Origin: Panaeolus papilionaceus
Taxonomy: Eukaryota; Basidiomycota; Agaricomycetes; Agaricales
Assembly: GCA_015501605.1 (NCBI GenBank)
Contig: JADNRZ010000004.1
Location: 1,426,001 to 1,490,000, forward strand
Length of the DNA: 64,000 bases
Reading direction: 5' to 3'
Shown: positions 26,322 through 36,025 of the stretch, piece after piece
How positions within the stretch are numbered: the stretch's first letter is position 1
Layout of the letters: every line of letters begins with the position of its first letter
Notes under the pieces: model-generated
The model's database searches: none
Told to the model about the DNA's origin: nothing
Seen by the model: only the letters and a program-made list of their open reading frames with translations
Position numbers and translations under genes: made by a program

Positions 26322-27786
26322 TCACCCAGCGGTATAGGACGGTGGGATCTCTAATAGGGGTTCTGCTTCGGTGGAATTAGGAATGTTTCGCAACCCACTG
26401 TCCTCATGAACAAGGACGCGAGGGCCGGCCATACTGGGTTGCGGATTGTCCAAGGGAATGATGTCATACACTAGCACTGGTTCAGACTGGCGCGTGGGGG
26501 ACAGAGAGCGACGATACAAGGACTCTTGAACACCGCTGTCCTCTGAAAGGGGAACATAAGGCCGTCGACTCTTTCTTCGGGCGCTTCGATGGGGGTCATA
26601 CGGGCGAGACGCGTATGATTCTTGGTATTTGGATACAAATGGTCGAGGTATCCGGTTTGAAGTGGATTGCTGAGGGTGTCTCCGGTCACGTGTATGAGTT
26701 GCCCTTCGACGCTTTCGAAGGTATATTAACAACAAAATTGAAAAGAGAATGAGTGCTAGAGCGGCAAGACTTCCAGCTACAATAGCTCCGGTATTTATTC
26801 CTGTCTTGGGGTTTTGGTTGTTGTCAGATGGAAAGCCAGTTGCGCCGGAGTCTGTCACATTTCTAACTACCAAGTAGTCTAGAATCAATGGGGCGGTGTT
26901 CGAAGGTCCAAGGTAGGTCACAGTGAGTTTATGATACCCTCTTGGAAAATCAGACGTCCGAAAGAATTCTTGATTATATTGTGCTGGGCCATCGCCGGAT
27001 ATTGCCCTCAGTGGAAAGGTTGTGGGTAGTGCATCATCAATAGACCACGACCCAAGACCTGAGGCTGGGGATTCGACAAGGTAGCCAAACCAACTAACTG
27101 AGATACCTGAAGAGAAGCGGTCAGCAAATGGACATTCGACTCGTGAATCAAACAGACCGTAAAAGAAAAAATTCAGTTTTGATCCCGTTTGACGTGTTAT
27201 GTTGGCAGTTTCACCTTGGGCATCCCAGCCTGCACCAAACTGAATTTCAGAGTCGGTATGGTCCACGAAGACTGTTTTGTCTTCCATATTTACATTTGCA
27301 GACGGACTGTAGTCAATTCTATCAACCCAGAAGGGATGGCTCCTTGGAGTTGCGTTAACAGTTAGAATATGTGGACCGTCGTCAAGAAATATAGCTTTAG
27401 GCTCGCATAACCACCAATTATTTTCATAAAATTTGAATGGGTTGGAATCGACCTTGATGTTGTCGACAAAACAGTCCCACTGCGGATCAGGAGTACCAGT
27501 GTCGTTGTGAACATCGTTTGTACCCATTACAGCGAAGTATGTACCTGTGAAATACGTTCTGGGAGATCCAGTTGATCGCGAGAGAGCGTAGTATGTCCGT
27601 ACCGTTATAGTGAAATGTCAAGCTGGCGTTGTGTAACGTTCCATGCTGGGTCGTGTTGTAAATTCCTCCATAGTTCCCTCTGGTATCCATTGAAGTTGTG
27701 TTCTCAGTAAACCATTCCCCGTGGTATTGAATCAGAGGACTGGAGTCGTCAACCATAATTTTGCGACCAGCACCAACAACAGTCAT
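26322..27786 (-). CDS. Array membrane protein, copy 1 (two beta-repeats, one span, C-terminal PPxY)
   Basis: Function unknown; member of the tandem family at 26-38 kb. Exons 27603-27786, 27158-27544 and 26322-27106 give 451 residues. Repeat 1 begins IMVDDSSPLIQY and repeat 2 begins VFVDHTDSEIQFGAGW. Both resemble the beta-sandwich (galactose-binding-like) modules common in mushroom surface proteins, an inference from pattern only. Several NxT/NxS sites lie before the single span at about residues 296-320 (AIVAGSLAALALILFSILLL), followed by RKRRR, so the tail is cytoplasmic. The 131-residue tail holds VLVHEDSGLRNI and ends LLEIPPSYTAG. No cleavable signal peptide is visible before repeat 1. 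Both introns are phase 1 and follow NG or YG at the same place in each repeat. The gene runs in the same direction as all its paralogues. Confidence 0.8.
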
Positions 27787-28319
27787 GGGTTGAAGTCTTG
27801 ACGATCGATATACACTGTTTGAAGTTGATGGCCTATCGTACAGTTATAATCCTATCAGGTGTAGTTCGGCGGGCTTGAGTCGTGAATATTTGAATGATGA
27901 AGGTATGAGGCCAAGCTACATTCTATGCCTTCATTTACAACTGGCTTGGATCATTGGCGACTGCGGCTGGAAGGCTGCGTCGCCTTCTCGGCCAACGCCA
28001 TCAGCCTCAGGGACAAACCAAATCTTTCGTAAGTCAGGGACGCACCATAGAATTACATCACAGAGCATGCAGATCTCTTTCACCATCAGCTGATAAGCAC
28101 TCTTAAACAGTGTGTTTCGAAGCAAAATAACATATCTGTAAAGCATGTATTGGGAACATGAATTGCAAAAAAGAGGGCCATTGATAGCATAACTCAACAC
28201 TTCGATTCATGCCTCCTAGTTGTTTCAATGTCTGAACGCATTGGTCTCTCGTGACACTCTTCTAGTTGTATAGGAGGGCGGTGCCCTCGATGGATTATCG
28301 TTGCCCTCTACACCTATGA
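27787..28319. other. Spacer between array copy 1 and decayed copy 2
   Basis: No gene seen. It should contain the promoter of copy 1. I could not recognise repeat fragments of the family here. Confidence 0.4.
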
Positions 28320-28975
28320 TATTGCTGGAATCTCGAGGCCCCTAATACCGTGGTCCAGCTATTCTATGCAAATCCGGAGTCGTATTTGAGGCACTGGGTA
28401 TGTTCGGCTCTGAGTCAGGAAGTGGTGGGTGCAGATAAATAGAACGAAGCTTTGTGGGAGGTATTTCGCCTGGAGCTGACACAGCGGAAGTGTGACGATC
28501 ATTTTGCAGCGCGGTTGTGCTTTGCTCGTCCTCAGTATTCTTGAAGATGGCCCGAGAGGTCCTTGCCTTGTGTTTACGTGCACACATGTACACGAATACA
28601 AGTACAATGGCAAGGACTACCGCAACGGCACCCAAAACCCCTTAGACGATTGCCGCCACCCGCTGGACTAGGTTTGCCATCGCTTCGGTTGACGCTGCCT
28701 GATCATTATATTCATCAGCTTCAGGTTAGGCAATTCTCCATCGGTTGTCCACAGCGCTCAGTCCACTTGTGGATATGCCGTCAAGGCTTTGACTGGGTAC
28801 TGCTGCACTGATTGTGGTGCGCTGTACCGATAATGCACTTGTCCCCTCAATGAAGCCACCTTGGACTTCGAGATATTCTAAAACCAACTCTGCTGCGTTT
28901 CGAGCACCAAGGTGTTCTACCACAAGCTTATGGCGTCTAGGTGGAACCTCGGATGTCCTGAAATCAAGACAGGAT
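28320..28975 (-). pseudogene. Array membrane protein, copy 2: decayed 3' half
   Basis: Only the end of repeat 2, the span and part of the tail remain. At about 28900-28972 the minus strand reads DFRTSEVPPRRHKLVVEHLG then LVLEYLEVQ, matching FFRTSDFPRGYHKLTVTYLG and LDYLVVR of copy 1. The frame then breaks. The membrane segment continues as GVLGAVAVVLAIVLVFVYMC (about 28570-28640), preceded directly by an in-frame TAA. The tail runs to about 28342 and ends with only a trace (GLEIP) of the usual EIPPxY end. Repeat 1 and the first two exons are absent. Frame breaks, premature stop and missing 5' half make this a pseudogene. Confidence 0.8.
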
Positions 28976-29291
28976 ACAAAACCTGAGATGGTTGGAAAGC
29001 AACAAATGTCGGACGCATCCCTTTGTTTTCACACACTAGACAAACCTTGCACATTCTCACAGTCAAGAGGAGTATTACTGGAGCAAGTGAGAAAAATTAC
29101 AACAGTACATACATATGTAGAATTGAAAAAGCTGGTCACTATGTAGGACTCGGAGAAAACAAGAAAATTAAGGTCCCAATACGGCCCCGCTCAATATGGA
29201 ACCAGCACTAATTATAATCAACATTGTCCCCTCCAGATCCAAGACAAAAGGTATCCCATACAGGCAACCCATGGAACAAAATTGCTAAGTA
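28976..29291. other. Spacer between decayed copy 2 and copy 3
   Basis: About 316 nt. No recognisable family fragment or other gene. Confidence 0.35.
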
Positions 29292-30862
29292 TTATGTGGG
29301 AGTATAGGTGGGAGGTATCTCTACACTCAACGGCTGCGTTACTATTAGGACATTGCGAATTCCGCTATCCTCGTGCATAATGACAGCAGGTTCAGCGGCT
29401 GATTGCAGTTCCATAGAACGAGGTTGAGACGATGTGGCCGCTGCATTACCACTTGGGCTGCTTTGCAGACTCAAATCATACCCAGGAGACGTGGGAGACG
29501 AAGGACTATGCGACCCAGAGGTGACAGAGTTGTGCTGGCGTCGAATAATTTTGGAAGAAGGGAGGAACTGTGGAGCATTGTTGAATGATACTCCAGAAAG
29601 TGGTGATGAAGGCGATGCTGGGTGATGTGATTGTGCTACGGTTCCGTTCTCAGGTTCGTCGTGTCCTGTTGGAGTTAAAGGAACATTCCGAGGTATCGAG
29701 TTGTCAGTTTTGCGTATCCGCTGTCGATGGAGATAGAATCCAAGTAAGATAGCCAACAATAGGCCAGCCAACCCCCCTAGTACACCACCTAGGATAGCTT
29801 CTAGACGATTGCGGGAGGTAGCACCAGCATTCGGATTGATAGGTCCTCCAGGTCTTAGTGTGGGGGTCACCGAACTGGTAGGGCTTACTAACGAAACACT
29901 GCTGTTCCGAATAATCAGATAATCCAAAACGAGAGGAGTGGTCTGCTCATTTCCAAGAAAAACGACGTCTAGCTTATGACGGCCACGAGGGTACTCTGGG
30001 GTTCGAAAGAACTCTTGATTATAGTGGGTTACTTTCTCGTCGGCCGGAAGGCCTTTGAGTGCAAAAATTCTTGGCGTTTCATCATCGACAGAAAACGTGC
30101 CAGTCGCCGCAGCATGCGGTCTTTCAGCAGGAATGAATCCGTACCAACTCAAAGAGGTCCCTGTGAGGGTCTTAGTCGCGTTCTCAAGGATAACGACTAA
30201 ATACGATATGCTTACCATGAAAATAGAACGTGAACTTTGAGCCCGTCTGTCCCGTAGAATTGGAGAGAACCCCCCATTCTCCCCATCCAGGCCCGAATTG
30301 AAGCTCCGGATCAGTGTTTTCGACGATTATGGTTTCATCTAAAAATGACGCGCCCGGAGATGGTATATAAATTAGTCTATCCAGATAGAAGGCTTGTGCT
30401 CGTTGGACTGTTACATTGACGGTGAGAGTGTGAGCGCCGTCATTGATATCCAGGGGCGTTGAAGTTGTGTCGCACAAGATCCAGCTGTTTTCGAAGTAGG
30501 GGAATACACCAAGTGGAGGGAGTCGGATGCCGTCGACGAAACACTCCCATTGTGGATCTGTTATGCCAACGGAGTCGTTGTGGACATTGTTGGAGCCAAG
30601 TACGCGTACACCTGACCCTGTCAACGATGTCAGTGGTGTTAGAACATGTGAAACTTCAACAAGAGTGACGAGCCGACATGCCAGTGTAAGCAAACGCAAA
30701 ACTTGTGCTTGTTATGGTGGCGTGCAGCGTTTTGTTGTATACTGGCCCAAAGTTTCCTTTCGAGTCATGAACCCCAGAAGTGTCCAGAAGCCAAGTGGAG
30801 TTCTCGTATTGAATGAGTGGGCTGGTGTCATCTACTACGACTCGTCGTGTTACCGCCATCAT
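29292..30862 (-). CDS. Array membrane protein, copy 3 (two beta-repeats, one span, C-terminal PPxY)
   Basis: Exons 30682-30862, 30216-30617 and 29292-30160 give 483 residues. Repeat 1 starts VVVDDTSPLIQY, and repeat 2 starts IIVENTDPELQFGPGW. The linker is rich in Ser/Thr/Pro. One span lies at about residues 313-337 (LGGVLGGLAGLLLAILLGFY), with basic HRQRIRK after it. The Ser/Pro-rich tail contains FLPSSKIIRR, VIMHEDSGIRNV and the end VEIPPTYTPT. Intron 1 (30618-30681) has a GC donor (G|GCATGT); the alternative GT four bases on would break the frame. Two adjacent ATGs exist (30862 and 30859); the first was taken. Function is unknown. The overall design suggests a surface receptor or anchor whose tail engages WW-domain proteins. 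Confidence 0.82.
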
Positions 30863-31349
30863 CCGAAGCGCGAACTTGAAGACGATGTTGAAGTGCAGGA
30901 CACAGACAAGGAAGACTTGAACGCATTAGTAAAACCATACTTTGCAGCGCATGCCGTAAAAAACTAACCCTCTCAATACATGAGCTGAGTTTCTTAGAAC
31001 ACCGTCGACCGCCTAATGGGTCCTAGCATGGCACAGCCGATTGAGAACATGAGGGTGGGAGATCAACCAGATGAATTCGCCAAGAATTCGCATCTCAACT
31101 GCAATGACTTGATTAATACGCAATGACTTCAAGATTCCTTTCATCCATGCTCACAATTCGTTACAATAACGGACACGCCGGTACTTAAGGATAGTCTATA
31201 ATACTCTAATATATATCAATAATACAAACATGAAATTCAATCATGAATCAAACAAGGAGCCGATAACTAGATTCTGGATTGGGAATAAACCGTGACGTTG
31301 GTGATAGAGTGCAGGGGATATACATCTGGGGTGGAACCGATCTGATTTC
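30863..31349. other. Spacer upstream of copy 3
   Basis: Promoter side of copy 3. No gene seen. The family relic begins just beyond it at 31350. Confidence 0.35.
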
Positions 31350-31440
31350 TATTAGGGTGTATGAAGGGGGGAGCTTCGATTTTCGGGCGCTGAGGAAGCG
31401 ATGCATTGAGCATTCCACTGCCTTCATGCCGTTGTGCTTG
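31350..31440 (-). pseudogene. Relic of an array-family C-terminus
   Basis: The minus strand reads HEGSGMLNASLPQRP and then IEAPPFIHP. The intact copies have HEDSGIRNV and VEVPPxYTP with the same spacing. The frame is open only from 31452 to 31267 and no repeat, span or linker precedes it. It is therefore a fragment of a lost copy sitting just downstream of copy 4's stop. Short, but the two-motif match in order makes chance unlikely. Confidence 0.6.
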
Positions 31441-31508
31441 TGAGCATTTCATTACGAAATTTGTGCTAGGTCTACTCGATCTCTAGAGTCTAGAGAGGGG
31501 CCTCCTGT

Positions 31509-33146
31509 TTACAGTGGCGTGTATACTGGAGGGACCTCAACCCTACGCTGAGGCGATAACTCAGATGCCATTACATTTCGAATCCCGCTATCTTGGTGCA
31601 TGATAACATCTTCCGAGGGTAGAATCTGGCCAGCAAGAGGTAGGGTAGCATGCACTGGCGACTGCAAATCTCTTGAGGTGAAGGAATCATCGCGAACCTC
31701 AGATGTGAATTGAGGAGAGGCAGGGGAGTGTTGTCTATATCTTGCGAGCTTGGAGGATGGAAGAAAATGCGGAACCATATCAGAGGAACCGCCTGTGTCT
31801 GCAGTTGCCGTTGAAGGATTATGGTTATGATGTCTTTGTTTTATGTCGAAGTGTGTCGCCGTGGAGCTTTGTGGATGCGTATATTGGGTAATTCGATCGC
31901 GCTTTCGCAATCGATATGCATAATAGGCGAGCAGTGCACCCAAAAGAATAACAAGAGCACCCAGAGCACCACCTATGATGGGGCCAAGGGAAATCTTTCG
32001 AACGTTTTGACTGATGCCTTCAGGAGCAGTACTCGACGGAGGGGCCGCCTGGCCGCCTGTGCTACTCCTGCCAATAGTGGCCGTAATGCTGGTGTTGACC
32101 CCACCTGGATGACCAGGCATCGTTTGGGTTGGGCTTGGGGTTGGACCTTGGGATGAACTATTTGCTGTTGAGGGTGGAGTCTGAACCGTGGCTACCGTGC
32201 CATTTTGAACGACAAGGGAGTCCAAAATAAGTGCTGTCGTGTTCCCACTTCCAAGGAATACGACATCCATTTTATGGGGTCCAGCAGGTAAAGTAGGAGT
32301 AGTAAATAGTCTCTGGTTGTATTGTGTTGGAACTTTGTTTGGCGGAAGAGCGTTGATTGTGAACTTCGTTGGCAAATTACCATCGATAGAGAACGTCGCA
32401 TCAGCAGCTACATGCGGCGGCTCCGTCGCAATATATGCAAACCAGCTTACTGAAACGCCTGGAATGTCCTAAGTACAGCATAAAAAATGAAGGGTCAGCG
32501 ACTTACCAACAAAAGAAAAAGAAAAAGTCGAGCCTGCCACCTGTGTGCCATTAGCGGCTCCTCCCCATCCTCCCCATCCAGGGCTATACACTATGGCCGG
32601 GTCATTGTTATCAACAAATATGGTCTTATCATCAAGGGGTACGCTTGACGAGGGGGTGTAAAGTAAGCGATCCAGCCAAAAAGTCTGGTTTTGTCGGACT
32701 GTAACTTTGACGGTTAAGGTGTGAGGGCCATCTTCGTTCTCAATAGGTGTTGAACCAGTGCTGCACAGCGACCAATTATTCTCAGCAAACTGATATGGAG
32801 TGCTAGGAAGCAGCGTCCCGTCGACAGTGCATTCCCATTGTGGATCAAAGGTACCAGTGTCGTTGCGCAAATTATTCGTACCAAGGACGATGATGCTTGT
32901 TCCTGCGTGAATAATAATCAGTCAGACTTGGAAGGTCTATGAGTAGAGAAAGGGGGAAGAGTTGTACTTGCCAGTATACGCAAAGGAGAAGGTTGTGTTA
33001 GCTACAGTCCTGTGCAAAGTTTTGTTGAATACAGGTCCGTAGTTCCCTTGCGTATCCTGAGATCCAGTGGTGTCTGTGAACCATGCACCATCGTACTGAA
33101 TGAGGGGGCTGGTATCGTCGACAAGAATCATCCGAGTGTTTCCCAT
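31509..33146 (-). CDS. Array membrane protein, copy 4 (two beta-repeats, one span, C-terminal PPxY)
   Basis: Exons 32972-33146, 32507-32902 and 31509-32458 give 506 residues. The ATG at 33146 (MGNTRMILVDD) is used; it follows a TTGTAG that looks like the acceptor of a 5'UTR intron. Repeat 1 starts ILVDDTSPLIQY, and repeat 2 starts IFVDNNDPAIVYSPGW. A long Ser/Thr/Pro/Gly linker precedes the span at about residues 347-371 (GPIIGGALGALVILLGALL). The tail has RLRKRDR, FLPSSKLARYR and VIMHQDSGIRNV, and ends VEVPPVYTPL. Intron 1 (32903-32971) uses the textbook GC donor GCAAGT. It is a close relative of copies 3 and 5. Function unknown. Confidence 0.83.
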
Positions 33147-33755
33147 TGCTACAAGGATGCAGAACAAAAAGTCTGAGATCAGCGTTCAGTCCTTCACAAC
33201 AAGACCGTAGGCGAGGAAAGTGTTGGTTAAAAGAGGGTTATTCATAGTAGCGGTTATTTGAGCGTAAACGGGTAACGAGCCCCATACAAGTACAGTATTC
33301 AGAGCAGATATGGATACCTTCAACACAGATCTAGTGGCAATGCGTCTGTCTAGGATGGCACTGAAAGCCGTTGGCAATGGCTGTGGAATCAGCCATGGAG
33401 TTTGCTTGGAGTTGCATCATTTGGTCCACAAATAGAAGTGAAATGAATGTCAGTTCATTATGAAACGTCGGAGGTTACCGCTCTAGAAATAAATAAAAAT
33501 TGTATGGTGAATGTATCATCGCGATGATCCGACGGTGAACGATGTGGTTGTGGTCAAAGGTTTGAACATTGAACTATCCGAGATTTGCCATCAATATGCG
33601 CGGGAAAATGCAAGAACAACAGTGATTAAGGACCAGTCCCTAATGATTAATGACCACCCCTCGTTATCTATTATGGCAAAAAATGCGATTAATGAATGTC
33701 TGAGTAAAAATATTTCATGCACAGAGTTACTATCTACGCTGGAATGAAACTAAAG
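33147..33755. other. Spacer between copies 4 and 5
   Basis: Upstream flank of copy 4 and 3' flank of copy 5. A plus-strand frame at 33511-33747 has no recognisable features. Nothing else seen. Confidence 0.35.
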
Positions 33756-35325
33756 TCATCTTAGTGTGTATGGTGGGGGTACTTCCACTCTTGAAGGCCG
33801 TGATGAGACATTCCGAATGCCACTGTCCTCGTGAAAAACGATATTTCTCAGCTGCGAAATCTCAGTAGTTGACTGAGGGTCTGTGGGTGTCTGTGGGTGT
33901 AGTGGTGGGCTTGTGTGAGGGATATCGCGAAGCTGCTGGCCAGAGGGTTCTTCTGCAGAGCTGCGGATCTGAAGTTGTGGAGACCCCTCGGAAGGCAAGA
34001 GGAATGACCTCTCTGCATTCGAGGACATATCAGCCCTCGCCGAAGGCTTTGAAGGCGGAGAGTCAAGTTGGTCCTCAGTGAAGGGCCTTTGACCGTTCCG
34101 CACCCCATCGCGTGCCATGCTAAGAGTAGTAATTCCTCTGGGACGCTCGTATTCGTCCCTTTGGTTTTCCTGAAGCCGTCGGTACAATGTTGCTGAAACA
34201 AGTATCAGGCCGAGAATAACTATCAAGGCTGCAATCCCTCCGCCGACGATCAGACCCAAGTGGCTTTGGGCATTATTTCTGCCCTGACTTGACGTGGTCG
34301 TCGATGTAGCTGTCTGATGTGTAGCGCTCGCAAGGTTTGTTGTGGTAGTCGGATTGGTTGGATTGATCGGGCTGGTTGTGGTCTGATTTGCGATTGGAGT
34401 TCCGTTCTGGACAACGAGATAATCCAAAATAAGTGAAGTAGTTTGGGGGTTGCCTTGGAAAACAACGTTTAATAAGTGAGGACCAAAGGGTAGAACGGGT
34501 GTCTCGAATAAATGTTGATTATATATCGTTGCGCCATTGGGATCGGGGATTGCAGCGATAGGAAAGGTTGCTGGAGGACTACCATCGACAGAGAATATCG
34601 CATTCGTGGCCACATGCGGTCTCTCGGTAGCGATATATGCATACCATCCCAATGAAACACCTAGATAAACTAAATTAGTTCCAAGGGGAGGTTAAACGGG
34701 CAGGGAACGGACCTGTGAAATTAAAGTTAACAGTCGACCCAGTCTGCGCGGTGTAATTCGCGCCCCCTCCCCAGGCTCCCCATCCAGCTCCATATTGAAT
34801 TGCTGGATCATTATTTTCAAAAATGATCTGGAGATGGTGTATATACTATCCTGTCCACCCAAAACGTCTGGGACTGCCGGACTGTGACTTTGACGGTGAG
34901 AACATGGGGACCATCGTTTGTTTCGATAGGGGTAGAGCCGGTATTGCATAAAATCCAGTTATTGGTGGCAACAATCGACGGAGAGCTCGCCAAAGTTATC
35001 CCGTCAATGGAGCATTCCCACTGTGGATCAGGCGTGCCAGTATCGTTGCGTATCATACCCGATCCCACCAGGTTGAGGCTAGTTCCTGTATGACATGAGA
35101 TTTACGCCAACGAGTCAGTCACGCAACAACGAACTTTAAAATCGTATTACCGCTGTATGCAAAGGAGAACGTTGCATTTTCTACCGTACCGTGCAAGGTT
35201 TTGTTGAATGTAGGTCCCAATATCCCATTGTTATCTTGTGAGCCAGAACTGTCAGCAAACCAAGGTCCCTCGTATTGAATAAGGGGGCTTGTATCATCGA
35301 CAATAATAGACCGCGGGACAGTCAT
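33756..35325 (-). pseudogene. Array membrane protein, copy 5: frameshift in the second exon
   Basis: Would-be exons are 35151-35325, 34713-35085 and 33756-34660, with splice sites and motifs intact. These include IIVDDTSPLIQY, DPQWECSIDG, FWVDRIVYTPS, IIFENNDPAIQYGAGW, the span GLIVGGGIAALIVILGLIL, VFHEDSGIRNV and the end VEVPPPYTLR. The middle exon is 373 nt, not a multiple of three, while siblings have 387, 402, 396 and 393. The break is at about 34828-34845: after YTPSPDHF the frame stops, and repeat 2 resumes in another frame, lacking the residues (about VPLDDKT) found in siblings. Everything else is open, so the lesion is young, or it is an assembly error. If the sequence is right the gene is broken. 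Confidence 0.65.
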
Positions 35326-36025
35326 GACGCAGAGGAACTACAACAGAAGAGTTTCGCAGAAGGTAACGCAAGTAATGGGCAGAGAAACGACAAGTGGTGT
35401 AAGAACACCACTTTTTCTGTCGAACTCTTTGAGGCTTGTCGAACCCCTGAGCCCCATCCAAATCAAATGTTGATCCTGATTCAAATTAGAATAAACATGC
35501 CCAGTATAGATCCTGAGGAGTTAAAATTGAAAGACGAAAATAGGTGTAGGGATGATGTTCGTCATAGGTGTCTGTATTTCAGTCGTAAATGACGCGTCGA
35601 GGGTAATCAAGAGCAGCGAGCAATGAGGCGAAAGACCATCCATCCATGTGAATATTGGAAACCTGTAGATGGAGAGACCATTTTCGAGAGTAATGAGAAG
35701 GCAGCGAGCTGGCAAGTTTTCGCGCGTTGACGATGCATCGGATGGCGGTGATGGAGGTTACGATATGAGATCCCCAACATGGAAAATCAGCCCTTTGGGC
35801 CAAATATACATCCTGATGGTCATGAAATTTGCGGAAGACTGGAAGACCCTGTTCAGAAGATCATTTCGTCAACATCAAATGCAAATAGTCCATACTCAGA
35901 AACCCGGTAATAGCGCAAGAATCCGTGGTGCAAAAGAAATGGATGTGTAGATATAAATTACAAGATTTGAAGACGAAGAAATAGAATCAAAATAGAAACA
36001 TGCTGATACCGCCAGTTGGAAGCAA
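35326..36025. other. Spacer between copies 5 and 6
   Basis: 700 nt. Upstream flank of copy 5. No family fragment or other gene recognised. Confidence 0.35.
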
